A stretch of 64,000 nucleotides of DNA. Source: Anthopleura xanthogrammica (Eukaryota; Cnidaria; Anthozoa; Actiniaria; Actiniidae). Under the pieces are notes generated by a model that made no database searches, was not told where the DNA came from, and was given only the letters and a program-made list of their open reading frames with translations. Of the stretch, positions 1-11,044 are shown in pieces (positions within the stretch are counted from its first letter, which is position 1; every line of letters begins with the position of its first letter). The position numbers and the translations under genes are program-made. The stretch spans positions 3,399,746 through 3,463,745 of the forward strand of contig OZ025222.1 of assembly GCA_964019055.1 (NCBI GenBank), in the 5' to 3' direction.

Positions 1-180
1 CCCATCTTCCCATCCATTCATTCATCCAGTCCACCTATCCATCTTCCCATCCATTCATTCATCCAGTCCACCCACCCATCTTCCCATCCATTCATTCATT
101 CATCCAGTCCACCCACCCATCTTCCCATCCATTCATTCATCCAGTCCACCCACCCACCAATTTGCCCATTCATTCATCTT
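1..180. repeat. Roughly 37-bp tandem repeat (CCAT/ATTC-rich)
   Basis: Four to five imperfect copies of a CCAT-, ATTC- and CCACC-rich unit run in from the left edge. The array lies just beyond the stop of the minus-strand exons that end at 259. No coding signal is seen in it. Confidence 0.85.
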
Positions 181-258
181 TCCATACATTCTTATTTTCT
201 TCCATCCATCCATTCACCAATCAACCAATTCAGTCCATTCCTCCAGTCCACCGCCCAT

Positions 259-1262
259 TCATTCAAGACCTTCACCCACAAAGTTTATACGGTAAATACC
301 TTTGGGCAGTTGCTTCGCATCCCCATTACTCGACCCCTTAGCGCTTGTTGCCTTGGAAACACTTTTTGACGTCCCTTTCTTGAGCGAATTGGCTGACGTT
401 TGTCTTCTTAGAGTGCCTCCAGCAGTCCTTGCAGTGCTAGGTGGTGGCATATCGTTTTTGGAGGTGACTGTTCTTCGAACAACGGCTGCAGAAGTTTGTC
501 GACGAAGAGCTGTGGGCAACTGGGGTTTTGTGGAAGGTCGTGCACTTGATTTTGCTATGGCTAAGTCACATTTTGCCACCTTGAGCTTTGGCTGGTAGCG
601 AGAGAAAGTATGAGGTCAGCAACTGACCAAAAACCGAACTGAAATCATCACCATGAACATCATTGCCATCATCAACATCGTCATCATTAACACCACCATC
701 ATCATCAACATCGTCATTACCATCACCAATTTCATCATCATCAACATCATAGGGACTTTTAGAATTGCAATATCTATGATGGTGACATCATTGAATTGGA
801 AGTGTAAATAACTTCACTTTGGGGTTTTGCGCCTACAAAGTCTGTCTTCCCTGTGGATGAGTTGACTTCACTCACAATGTTTCAAAAGTGAAGTTATTTA
901 CACTTTTGGTTGACGTCGCCGTCATAGATTTTGCAAATCTTAAAGTCCTTCATGTTACCATCATCACCACCACCATCGTGATCAACATCATCACCACCAT
1001 CATGATCATTAACTTCACCCTCATCATCATCATTCCTTCATCAACATCATCACTCCCCATGAAGAGCATGAATGCATGCATTTTTGCCGCACCCCTCCCC
1101 ACCTCAAAATTCCGCCCCCTTCAAAAAGGAATCCAAGTTCCTTACCTCATCCATGGAATCTTTAACGTAAGGTCTCTTGACTGCGGCTGGCGGGCGCAGC
1201 TTACTCGGTTGGGGTAAACGCTTTGAGATGACATTTTGATCTTGAGTTTGTAAAGGTGATCT
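259..1262 (-). CDS. C-terminal exons of an unrecognised basic Ser/Thr-rich protein
   Basis: Two minus-strand exons join in phase. Exon 1262-1146 (117 bp, 39 codons) follows a TCTTACAG acceptor and ends at a GAG|GTAAGG donor. Exon 591-259 follows a CTACCAG acceptor and ends in TGA. Both junctions are phase 0. The 149 or so residues are rich in K, R, S, T, P and A, with two RRQTSA motifs and a KGTSKSVSKATSAKG stretch, suggesting a disordered basic tail of the kind that binds nucleic acid or microtubules; no domain is recognised. The 5' end is not found. Upstream on this strand lie FLYWCH exons (2997-2333) whose last donor is also phase 0, so a chimeric transcript is possible but unproven. The intron between the two exons contains CAT-rich repeats and a hairpin element. 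Confidence 0.5.
641..752. repeat. CAT/CAAC trinucleotide-rich tract
   Basis: Imperfect ATC, ATCAAC and ACC repeats within the intron of the minus-strand gene. A second similar tract lies at 955-1050, just past the hairpin element, so the hairpin appears to have split one tract. Confidence 0.8.
753..948. mobile_element. Foldback/MITE-like element, about 196 bp
   Basis: The arms 753-820 and 885-948 are imperfect inverted repeats, starting GGACTTTTAGA and ending TCTTAAAGTCC. They share a strongly matched inner block around GTGTAAATAACTTCACTTT. The loop is about 64 bp. It interrupts a CAT-rich tract. No transposase is present, so it would be non-autonomous. Confidence 0.7.
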
Positions 1263-1737
1263 CTGTAAGACATTATTACCAACGAAAATTAGCAAGAGCC
1301 CCAGCGATGGGAGAGGTGGTAAAGCTGCCGATGAAACGCTGCAATTTTTGTTGCAGCAAATTATTGCAAGGTCTATCATACGTAGAAATTTTCGGGGTCA
1401 AAATCAATATCAAATCCTGTTTGGCTAGTCTGAATAGCATTATTGCACTGCGCGTTAACATGGGTGATAGACGCTGCAACATTAAGTTTTTTTAAACTAT
1501 TTTTTGGGCGTGCAATTTTAAAAATTATGCAGAGAAAAGTTCAAACCTTTTTGATTTTCTGCAACATTTTTTGCGTTGCGAGACCTCGTTGCCTTCAACG
1601 TCGCTGGGCATGATACACGCTGAAAATGTTGTGTCTCGCGCTTTCTCTCGAATTTTTCTGCCTTTTATAGAGTGACTTTTTATGAGAAATGCAAAACTTA
1701 TCCACCATAATCTTCCAAGGATCAAATTACGGCCGTT

Positions 1738-2030
1738 TTGATAATCTATTTCGGTACCTTCGATACACGATTCATGGTTACTTCCATACGCATTGATCAG
1801 TTTCGATACATCTATTTAGGTAGTTTCGATACACGATTCATGGTCACTTCCATACGCATTGATCAGTTTCGATACATCTATTTAGGTAGTTTCGATACAC
1901 GATTCATGGTCACTTCCATACGCATTGATCAGTTTCGATACATCTATTTAGGTAGTTTCGACACACGATTTGCGGTCGCTTCGATACGTATCAGTTTCGA
2001 TACATATATTTAGGTAGTTTCGTTAGGCCG
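1738..2030. repeat. 66-bp tandem repeat, about four copies
   Basis: The unit contains CGATACACGATTCATGG, ACGCATTGATCAG and ATCTATTTAGGTAG. The last copy is the most diverged. The 22-codon period keeps a frame open, which explains a repetitive ORF that is not judged a gene. The same motif recurs inverted at 3660-3867. Confidence 0.85.
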
Positions 2031-2332
2031 ATCATTTCGATCGACACATCTACAAAGTAACTTGTGCGATATAACAAAATACCTATGAAATTTTTTTATT
2101 CAATCTCTAAGTAAAAATTATTTTAAAATCCTTTATTATATTACTAAACTTTGAAACTATATTTACAATTTTCTATCAATAATAATTATCATTCTAGTAG
2201 GATATACCTTAGCAAAGCTAGAAAGTACCCTAGATTTACAATAAACTGTATCAGTCTATACAACATTATTAAAATTAAAACTAGAATATCATAGCTAATA
2301 TATCTAGCTCAGCATAAGAACACAACACTAAC

Positions 2333-2997
2333 CTCCACATCAAATCCTGGCATAGGTTGGAATATACTTTCAGGAGCTTCGTTTTTTAAATTCATCAATA
2401 CCTTTGCAACAATTTCCTTCCCGCCGCTTCTTGCATGGTTATGTAGATGTTTCCCATGCACAAAGCTGCCATCGACACGCTGGATGATTTTTGCTTTACA
2501 TGGACTGATTTTGGGTCTTGAAAAGCATTGCCAGTGAACACTTTCCTTTAGGCGACGTTGTACAGTGTATCTAAAACCGTGGCTATCAATTAATTGTTCA
2601 CGTTGTCTCTTGGTAGAGCCTTCGATGATGTGATATGTTATTGGAAGCGTGGCTTGGATGTCAGCGTTGGAGGGGCCTTCAACGGCTGACTCCATGTTGT
2701 TTGCTATCATAGGACTGGATGGTGGGGTTTCATCATCTAAAGCAACGAAAAACGAGAAAAGAATAAGATTTTCTACCCATTTATTGAATTGTATATAAAA
2801 TATTTTGAACCACACAGAAAAAGTAAAAAGAAAAAAGACCCAAAATTCAGAGGTATATTTAAAATATGCACTTTTGTCTTACCTATTTTTGAGCTTTCGT
2901 CAAGAGGAGGATTTGAAGATGGACTCAGGATATACATGCAGTTTGTACAAGACCTTTGGAAAAGACATGGGAAATCGTGGCTGGAGTTTTCTTCTCT
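2333..2997 (-). pseudogene. FLYWCH-type zinc-finger exons, probably of a decayed transposase
   Basis: Two minus-strand exons. The upstream one starts near 2995-2997 and ends at 2883 with a phase-1 donor (ATAG|GTAAG). The second runs 2736-2333, from a GCTTTAG acceptor to a GAG|GTTAGT donor at phase 0. They join to give ...ESSKIDDETPPSSP. The second exon then shows a FLYWCH finger: a YHIIEGSTKRQREQL start, HGFRYTVQRR, the W-x-C pair in HWQCF, the second Cys in SPCKAKI, a DGSF segment and the His pair in HLHNH. FLYWCH modules bind DNA and commonly sit N-terminal in Mutator-like transposases. No catalytic DDE exons follow inside the element. The start codon is undetermined (an ATG at 3012 is one candidate). 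A domesticated or chimeric gene with the 1262-259 exons is the alternative. Confidence 0.55.
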
Positions 2998-3983
2998 GTT
3001 AATAGGTAACATGTTGTACCTGCCAATGTTCTCATCGTAGCTTCTTGACGCGAAGTAGCAGTAGCATTATAATGTCAGTGACATTGAGCCATGATTTCTA
3101 TGACTCTTGAGCTTGAACGGGGAACGAAACCTAGCTGTCAATGAAGCATCGCCCCTTGTGACAAGATCACAAAATCTCTGCATTTTGATTGGCCATCTCA
3201 GCTCTAATTTACAAAGTTTCCTTACATCAAGACAATGAGTAGTTTCGATACTACACGTGTTAACATTGTGTGACTAATTTCAAAACAGAAAAGCATTAGA
3301 ATTATTTGTTTAATACCTAAGACTTGAATCCAAGAGTTTTGGATTTTGATATGTACTAGAAATGGTAGCCTGAGATGTCTTTACGATGCAAACGGTTGAA
3401 GCCGTGAGATTTCAGAGCAAATGGCATTCGGTATCAGACAAAAGGAAACAGCACTGACATTGACACTTTCAAGTCCCTTTTTTTCGCAATGTAATTGAAC
3501 TGGATCTAAGAATGCATGTTTATTTATTCATTTATTATTGATTATTTATCTTTATATATGTTATATCATCCATGTTTTTTTATTAGGACCCAGTAGAAAA
3601 TCATAATTGTATGAAATGGCTTCCTAATAAAACATTAGTAAACAACAATAGTAAACAACAAATAGTTTATCGAAACTACCTAAATAGATGTATCGAAAGA
3701 GCCGTGTATCCGTATCGAAGTGCCCATGAATGGTGTATCGAAAGTACTATTTAATTAAAACGTATTGATCGAAACGACCATAAACTTATTAGTGTATTGA
3801 AACAGAAAAGCATAAAATAAAGACTAGGAAGGCTACATATCTTATCAGTATCTAGATCGAAACGGCCTAAATGTACCGGACGATGTCCCGAATACCCAAA
3901 AGGTCGGACAAGAGACGAACAGATCTCGGATCGGAGAGGGAGAGAGAGAGGCCATAAACTTCATTCCCCACTTATCAGAGCTT

Positions 3984-4055
3984 ACCCTGGGGTCCAGAGG
4001 TTATTTTTTCTCGCTCCTGCGTTTTCTTCAGTTTTTTTGTCTGGAGCCCAGGGTA
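3984..4055. mobile_element. Small inverted repeat (TTACCCTGG arms)
   Basis: TTACCCTGGGGTCCAG on the left pairs with CTGGAGCCCAGGGTAA on the right, about 70 bp overall. It directly abuts the next hairpin. Confidence 0.6.
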
Positions 4056-4060
4056 ATCGG

Positions 4061-4195
4061 GAGCCGGTTGTACGAAGCCTGGATAAAGTTATCCACTGGA
4101 TAGGGGTTATCCAGTGTATAGAATTTGTAGTTTTTATCCACTGGATAAGGATTTATCTAATGGATAGCGCTATCCAGGCTTCGTACAAACGGCTC
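4061..4195. mobile_element. Hairpin MITE of about 135 bp
   Basis: The ends are imperfect inverted repeats, GAGCCGGTTGTACGAAGCCT and AGGCTTCGTACAAACGGCTC. The interior is built of repeated TATCCACTGGATAA-type palindromes, so the whole element can fold on itself. Confidence 0.8.
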
Positions 4196-5238
4196 CGAGC
4201 TATATAAAGATCCGAAACCATCCAGTTTATGAATTGCCCCCAATCTATAATCACTAGTCCTTTGTGTTTTATCTACAGCATAAACAAAAGCATTCTAAAT
4301 TAAAATCCATAAAGTTCATATAAAGAGGCGGGCAGCATTTCTCGACGAACTTCAAAAACTACAGTCATTTGCCAGGCATAATCTCCAAACTCTATACGAT
4401 TTGCTACTGTAATTATATATTTATAAGGCAGATTGCCTGTACTCACCGTTTCTGTAGGATCCATCTTTGATCAGATTTATGTTTCTTTAAGTTCTAGTAA
4501 TTCAAGAAAGGATAGATTTTGAATTTTAAGACATAAAGTCAACTGGATCGAAGATGAATAGTAAGCTTAACTCTATGCTCCGTTTTACTGCTCGAGAACA
4601 GAGATCAAGCCAGGAATTTTAGCTAGGAAGCCTACTTACCTCAAAACGAATAAAAATTGCGATGAACTATTAGTTTTTCGTGAAATTAAACCATTAAAAC
4701 GTATTTTTTAAAGCGACTTCACATTCGCGATCGAACGTCTCGATTCAAAAGTTCGACTGTTGAATAATTTTTAACGAACAACAAATCGCGCGCTTCTGAT
4801 TGGTTGATAGGATTTTGAATTTTGCGCCACAAACCGCGAAGTATTGTGGGTAAACACCACAGGTAGCCCAAATAAATGAATTAAGAAATTAAATATCGCG
4901 AAAAACACCTTTATAAGTGAAAATACATGTCTAAACAAACTAAAACTGTAAATTCTCTTAAAAATGTGAGCACTCAAGTGATAAAATTGGGAGAAAATTT
5001 ATAGCCCTCATCTTGTATACAAATTTCAACCAAAAAAGTCCTCCAAAAGTTCATAAAAATTTAAGCGTTCTTTATTTCTCCATCAATTTTTCTTTTCATT
5101 TTTTCTTCTTCACTATTTTCACACTATTTATTTTCCTTTTCTAAGATTTCTGCAAAAATGATGTGCTGGGCTTCCTGTGTTTACGAATATAATTACCTCT
5201 AGTACTCAGCCCCCCTCCTGTGATTCCTTCAAGATGTA

Positions 5239-5260
5239 ATGGCGTCCGCTGGTTTCAGAG
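5239..5260 (+). CDS. Candidate first coding exon of the sirtuin
   Basis: ATGGCGTCCGCTGG opens an eight-codon exon that ends at a good AGAG|GTAAAC donor in phase 1. The acceptor at 6118 (TATGATTTAG) gives exactly the two bases needed to stay in frame with the Met at 6124. The match of phases is the support. If it is wrong, translation starts at 6124. Confidence 0.55.
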
Positions 5261-8200
5261 GTAAACAACATTTAATCAACTTTATTAATCTTCTTAAACT
5301 ATTAAAAACCTTCATATTCATAATTAATGAATCTCACACTATCAATACACCTTTCCTTCTTCGCCTAGGATGACTTGTTATCTTAATTTTCATTAAATTA
5401 ATTTTTTTTCTAAGTTCATAGCAACAAGAGTTGACTTGGATTCGAATTCTTGATTTGATAAAAATTTAAGAGTTTGTAGCTTTAAATTTTTAGATTAATT
5501 GACCGTAAGCAATGCCTTTCTGAAGTCTATTTACCTCTAGAAGTAGTGGTTCATAAGTTGTATTCTTGAAAGAACTTAAAAATAAGTTTCGACAACAATA
5601 ATATTCAGCAAAGTTTTGATATTTGCGTTTAGCAATTAAGCTTATGTTTGTTAAAAATGTCTTCCTTGTTTGCTTACTATGATCGAAGAAAATAGCACGA
5701 TATTCCACTAGAAAACATTGTGAATAATTTTTGTTATCTTACTGTATAATATGATATAATATAGTCAGCTGAAATTATCAAATTTTAAGACGATAGATCT
5801 TTACTGTAGCTTGGTTGTAAGTTTTCCCATTTCAGACCACGTGTAATTTTGTTGAAAATAAGATTCTTTGTTTAAATTGTATCCATATTCATGTGTCTTC
5901 TCATGCACAACCGTTAAACAAAGAAATGATATTCTAGGGAATGACATATGATCTGAAATGGGAAAACATTACGACAAAGCTAAAAAGGCACTCGTAAAAA
6001 GGAATGTTTTTGAACTACCATCTTATATAGTAATACTACTCCTCTAATCATTTACAATATATCTAATATGTTCTACTAACTTAATATTATCATATTTAAT
6101 CATATTTCTATGATTTAGTTATTATGCGGTCGTCACGGAAACTACGAGCGTCACTCACACCATCCCCTGCGTCCAAACCTCACGCAAGAGGATACCCAAG
6201 CTTAACACCTACTCCACCATCTAAAACACAAAAACGAAAACTTACTACTAAGAAAAGGATTGTCAAGAGCCAATCAGATAATGGCCTTTCATCGGCATTC
6301 AGAAACCTCTCCTTGACTCCAAATCCCCAGCCAACCAATCAATCCCGAAGTAGCTCACCAAGGAAGCCCAAATCAGGAAAATCAAGGAGTTTGAGTACAG
6401 TCTCAGTATCTACAATAGTTGATATCGTAAATATGATCAAGGATGATAAATGCAAGAATATCATTGTTATGGCTGGCGCAGGTATAAGTACTCCAAGTGG
6501 AATACCAGATTTTAGGTAAATGTAATAAAAAATACCTCTTTATCTTGAATGTGATGTTTCTCCATTTCAGGGAGCCCACATTTGTGTGCCCTACAGATAT
6601 AGTTGCTGGTTCCCCCCACTAGGGTGGTGACAGGGGGTTTTGGTCACAAATCTGTATATCACAGAAACATTTTTCATAAATTCACGAATTAAAATACAAA
6701 AATACAAAATTACAAAAATACAATTAATGAGAAACCTTAATACAAGGATTCAGGGTGTAATACTATTGTTCACGAAAACCAATACAAAATCTTGAAGCAA
6801 AGTTTGCAAAATAAGCAGATCATGCATCACGAATCATGGCCTATTTTTAATAAATTTCACGAATCATGGCCCAAAAAAAGGCCCAAATTTGGAATCACAG
6901 AAAACCCCTTCACCACCCTGACCCACAGACGACATCTATGAAAAATGAAAGTTACCAATATGCCACCTTAATAATCTTACTTTATTTTTTGTTCAGAACT
7001 CCAGGCACTGGTCTCTATGACAACCTGCAGGCATATAACATCCCAGAGCCAACTGCCATATTTGACATTGAGTACTTCTGGTATGACCCAAGGCCTTTCT
7101 TCTGCCTGGCCAAAACACTTTATCCAGGAAATTTCCAGCCAAACTATGTGCATTATTTTATCAATCTACTCAATGACAAGGGTCTACTGTTAAAAATGTA
7201 CACACAGAATATTGATGGGCTAGAAAGATGTAAGTTATTCTCTTGGAGTGATTTTTGTATATTAAAGTGCACATAACCTTTTTTCCAAACCCTTCAATAC
7301 TGATTCTACATGAAGTAAATAGTGGAATGGTAAAATATTTCTTTATTTAAATAATGCCTCTTTAAGTTATGATAAAAATTTACAGTGCGAATTGAAAAAC
7401 CGTGGGCACCTAGAAATATTTGAAGAATGTTTCTTAACCAATCAGAAGCGTTATTGTTATCTTTCCAACATCTTGTGGTTAAGGAGTCATTTCTGATTGG
7501 CCAAAGAACAATAGAACATTCCTGGAATATTTATAGGTGCCCACGTTTTTTTCGATTCGCACTGTAATAATGTTTGCAACAATTATTTTAAATAGTATGT
7601 TTTAAACACTATGTTCCAAACCATGCTATTTGTGATTTGATTTTTTTAGTGGCTGGGCTACCCAAAGACAAATTGGTTGAAGCACATGGGACATTCTCTT
7701 CAGCATCATGTATTAAATGCCGCAAGAAGTATGATGGTGATACAATCAAGGTTTGACATTAATACTTAGTAACTTTCTTACAAACCAGTTTTAAAGATCC
7801 TTTACCATGATTTTTCCTAGTATTAATTTGCTGCTCTTCGTACTCTAGACCTTTCACATCCCAGTAGGAATACTTTATGCACTAAGACTTTTGCCAAAAT
7901 TGCTATTGTCCTCATGCCTTTAAAATTATATTCTACTCACTCCTTTTCAATAAGTTCCTGGAACTTTGGATTTCAATCAATATTGCTGAAAATTTGCAGA
8001 TATGTTGACCTATATCTCATCTAAAAAATGGCGTCTCAGTGTTTTGATATTTTGCCTCGTTTTAAAGTTATTTCATGATTTATGTGTAAAAGAGGTAAAA
8101 ATAACATAAATTAACTTGGGAACAAATTTATTATTTTTTGAATTAATTTCAATGCAGAAAGTAATTCTAAAAGGTGACATACCAAGGTGCATTGCTCCAA

Positions 8201-10621
8201 AGTGTAAGGTAAGAATTGTAGGAATAATTTTGGAATCAAAACCTTTGATTGAACCCTGAAACAACCTCAGGGCTAATCTAAGTCAGGGCACGGCTAACTC
8301 ACTGATCAAACCCTGAAACAATCTCTGGGCTGATCTAAGTCAGGGTATGGCTAACTCACAGATCAAACCCTGAAACAATCTCTGGGCTGATCTAAGTCAG
8401 GGCATGGCTAACTCACAGATCAAACCCTGAAACAACCTCTGGGCTGATCTAAGTCAGGGCATGGCTAAATCACAGATGAAACCCTAAACAAGCTCTGGGC
8501 TGATCTACGTCAGGGCATGTTTAATTCACAGATCAAACCCTGAAATATCCTCTGGGCTGATCTTAGTCAGGGCACAGTCACTGGTCCTAGTGAAATAGGG
8601 CAACTCTAAGGTGGAATTTTTTAGAGAAAGAAAAATTAAATATGTTTTTGTTTTAACAGGGTGTCATCAAACCAAACATAGTGTTTTTTGGTGAAGATCT
8701 TCCAAAGTTGTTTTATTCTTTTGAGAAAGATTTTCCTAAATGTGACCTGCTGATAGTGATGGGTACGTCACTAGAGGTAAGGAAAGAAGAACACATCACA
8801 TGAACTCTTCATGATTACTGTTATTAAACCCTGAACAAATCTCAGCTCTGCGCTGATCTAAGTCAGGGCATGGCTAACTCACAGAATAAACCCTGAAACA
8901 ACCTCTGGGTTGATCTAAGTCAGGGCATGGCTAACTCACAGATTGAACCCTGAAACAACCTCTGGGCTGATCTAAGTCAGGGCATGGCTAACTCACAGAT
9001 CAAACCCTGAAACAACCTCTGGGCTGATCTAAGTCAGGGCATGGCTAACTCACAGATTGAACCCTGAAACAACCTCTGGACTGATCTAAGTCAGGGCATG
9101 GCTAACTCACAGATCGAACCCTGAAACAACCTCTGGGCTGATCTAAGTCAGGTCACGATTTACAAGAAGATCCAATTGGAATTTAGTGTGTTGGGTTTTG
9201 TGGAGGAAGGAAGATGAGAGAACCCGGGAAAAACCTGGAATCAAGGGATAGACCTAACAAACTCTACTCGCATGTGATTGCGGGTCCAGGAGAACCTGAG
9301 TCCCCAGAAGTGTTTGCAAGTACACTACCGATACACCACTCTTGATTCCCCATGTTATTATTCGTTTTTAAAAATTGAAAAACTGTACTAATAATTTGTT
9401 CCTAGTCCATATGGACCTTTGATGGACACGAGTGAAAAACGCACTGCGCATGCTCGAAAGTTTGACAGAAAATTCAGAGACGAGTCGAGTTTACGAAGAA
9501 AACCATTGGAGATTTACATGTCTTATATTATGCGAATTTCTCTCATATTATTTGACCAGGGAAAGAAAACAACTAAAGTAATGTGTCAGGAAAAAATTAG
9601 CACTAACTTTCCGCGAAAGCCTTAACTTTAGAGATTTACTAAACGCAGGTGGATCTCCAATGGTTTTCTTCGTAAACACGACGAACTTCCGAGCATGCGC
9701 AGTGTGTTTTTCACTCGTGTCCCTTTGATGTATTACATTGTAGTGTATTAATTTTTCTTGTTCATTCCTCAGGTTCAACCCTTTGCTGGAATAGTAAGCG
9801 AGGTGAGTCGCTCTACACCAAGACTCTTAATAAACAGAGAGGTCGTTGGACCTTTTGCAAGCCCATGGGGAGGCAGACGCAATGATATTGTCTTGAAAGG
9901 AGATGTTATCACAGGTGTGAAGCGACTTGTTAAACTCTTAGATTGGACAGATACGATGACTAACATTATTGAAAAGGAAAACAAAAAATGGAAAAGTAAT
10001 GAAGAAGAAGAAAACCCTGATTCAAGTACACCAAGTCTTACAGCACCTACTACTGATAAGCCGAATGGTGCTTTAGATAATAATACCAGGAAGTATCATA
10101 CTCTCGCTGGAAATCTTGAAGACAAGGGCATTAATAAAAATGAGGACTTTGCTCAAAATTTGGTTTCAGATTCCACAACTAATAGGACTTTATTTCCGGA
10201 AAGAAACTTTGGAAAGAATGACAGAACTAGCACAAATAATTCTTTAAATAGTACTAGAACATTTAGTCTGTTAACGCCGGGCAATGCTCGTAATCTTAAT
10301 CTTCCTGGAAAAGACAAGGAATTCAATCAAAGTTCTTCTGATGTTAATGAAAATAATTCAAGTCAGCTTGGATTTCATCCAGAAAAGAACGGCTTGTTTA
10401 GCTGTAACTCTGTGGCACGCCGAATGCCATTGTTGCCATTCCGATACACTCACAGAACATTACCCGAGTCATCGACTGGAAACTACAAATGCATTGATCC
10501 CAGCAAAGATCTTGCGAGTGCTGGCTTTGGCATGGGGACAAGAAAAAGGTTTGACTCATCCAGTTCTTCGGGCAGTGATGCTAGCAGTAGTTGTAGTAAT
10601 GATGATTCGTCTGTTCAATGA
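5239..10621 (+). CDS. SIRT3-like class I sirtuin (NAD-dependent protein deacylase)
   Basis: Predicted exons: 5239-5260, 6119-6515, 6997-7229, 7650-7750, 8158-8208, 8660-8776 and 9773-10621. All introns are GT-AG and all phases agree. From the Met at 6124 the product is 580 aa; the short first exon (MASAGFR, phase 1) adds nine residues and is less certain. Numbered from 6124: NAD-binding GAGIS 118-122 and GIPDFR 126-131; [10 protein letters not shown] 199-208; catalytic His in VEAHG at 221; zinc cysteines C229 and C232 (CxxC) then C253 and C258 (C-x4-C); KPNIVFFGE 263-271; MGTSLE 293-298; RLLINRE in the last exon. These match animal SIRT3/SIRT2, with [10 protein letters not shown] and NIDGLER closest to SIRT3. 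Sirtuins remove acyl groups from lysines using NAD+. The basic N-terminus could be mitochondrial targeting (inference). The roughly 200-residue Asn/Ser-rich tail ending in a poly-Ser/Asp segment is long compared with human SIRT3 (399 aa). Confidence 0.9.
5807..5982. mobile_element. MITE in sirtuin intron 1, related to the 32.1-kb element
   Basis: Inverted ends TAGCTTGGTTGTAAG and ACGACAAAGCTA enclose paired CCCATTTCAGACCACGTG-like and GATCTGAAATGGG blocks. The internal sequence matches the younger copy at 32079-32280, including CAACCGTTAAACA (either orientation), but it is more diverged. Confidence 0.7.
6517..6996 (+). other. Sirtuin intron (third predicted exon upstream)
   Basis: AT-rich with AATACAAAA-type short repeats around 6690-6725 and repeated CACGAATCATGGCC phrases at 6828-6872. 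No gene is seen. Confidence 0.6.
7383..7564. mobile_element. mariner-type MITE, 182 bp, in a sirtuin intron
   Basis: Terminal inverted repeats begin CAGTGCGAATTGAAAAACCG and end in the complement CGATTCGCACTG, with long arms through GGGCACCTA. It is flanked by TA on both sides (7381-7382 and 7565-7566), the usual target duplication of Tc1/mariner elements. Two ATTGG-type motifs (CCAATCAGAAGC and TCTGATTGGCC) lie inside. Confidence 0.85.
8250..8590. repeat. 57-bp minisatellite, array 1 (sirtuin intron)
   Basis: About six copies of a unit containing AACCCTGAAACAACCTCTGG, GCTGATCTAAGTCAGGGCA and GGCTAACTCACAGAT. It lies in the intron between exons ending 8208 and starting 8660. The same unit recurs at 8824, 35345 and 49935. 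Confidence 0.93.
8824..9165. repeat. 57-bp minisatellite, array 2 (next sirtuin intron)
   Basis: About six copies of the same 57-bp unit lie in the following intron, so one gene carries two separate arrays. Downstream (9175-9350) is a tail with GAATTTAGTGTGTT, GGAGGAAGGAAG and CCTAACAAAC segments that recurs after the arrays at 36.07 and 50.79 kb. Confidence 0.93.
9417..9728. mobile_element. Inverted-repeat element in the last sirtuin intron
   Basis: The left arm runs from GGACACGAGTGAAAAACGCA through GCGCATGCTCG and GAAAACCATTGGAGAT. Its complement on the right ends TTTTTCACTCGTGTCC. Arms are about 75-95 bp, with roughly 135 bp between them. A related TTTTTCACGCGTGTC segment occurs at 40.37 and 56.15 kb. 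Confidence 0.75.
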
Positions 10622-10644
10622 CAGAAGTCGTGTGACTTTTTAAA

Positions 10645-10930
10645 ACGAGTCTTCCCAGAAAATCATGTGACAAGTCATGTGAACTTCAACAAGTCGTGTG
10701 ATCTTCAACAAATCATGTGACCTTCAACAGGTCATGTGATCTTCAATAAATCATGTGATCTTCAACAGGTCATGTTATCTTCAACAAGTCATGTGGCCTT
10801 AAACAGGTCATGTGATCTTCAATAAATCATGTGACCTTCAACAAGTCGTGTGATCTTCAACAGGTCATGTGATCTTCAACAAATCATGTGGCCTTAAACA
10901 GGTCAAGTGACCAAGTCATTTGACTTTCAA
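10645..10930. repeat. 19-bp tandem repeat in the sirtuin 3' region
   Basis: About 13 copies of GTCATGTGATCTTCAACAA-like units start about 25 bp after the stop codon. Several copies carry AATAAAT, so a poly(A) signal cannot be told apart from the repeat. Confidence 0.85.
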
Positions 10931-11044
10931 GTCATGTGATTCTCATTCTCGAAGAATTATTGACCTCCCACAACTCGTAACGTTCAACATGACATATAAC
11001 CTGAAGGAAATCATGTGACCATCATCAATTAGTCATGTGAGCTT

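Larger units (their letters stand above)
1731..3867. mobile_element. Putative TIR DNA transposon with subterminal repeats and a FLYWCH zinc finger
   Basis: The left end begins GGCCGTTTTGAT at 1731. The right end, read on the minus strand from 3867, begins GGCCGTTTCGAT. Inside both ends lies the same TTTCGATACA motif in opposite orientation: a 66-bp direct array at 1738-2030 on the left and degenerate copies at 3660-3867 on the right. Minus-strand FLYWCH exons sit between. FLYWCH fingers are common in Mutator-like transposases, and repeated subterminal motifs are typical transposase-binding sites. No DDE transposase core and no clear target-site duplication are seen, so this may be an internally deleted copy. 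Boundaries rest on the matched ends only. Confidence 0.55.
3868..5238. other. Intergenic spacer upstream of the sirtuin
   Basis: It holds two small palindromic elements at 3984-4195 and otherwise no convincing exon. A short minus-strand ORF at 4771-4977 has no recognisable domain or splice support. The final 100 bp before 5239 should include the sirtuin promoter and 5' UTR; no clear TATA box was found. Confidence 0.6.
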
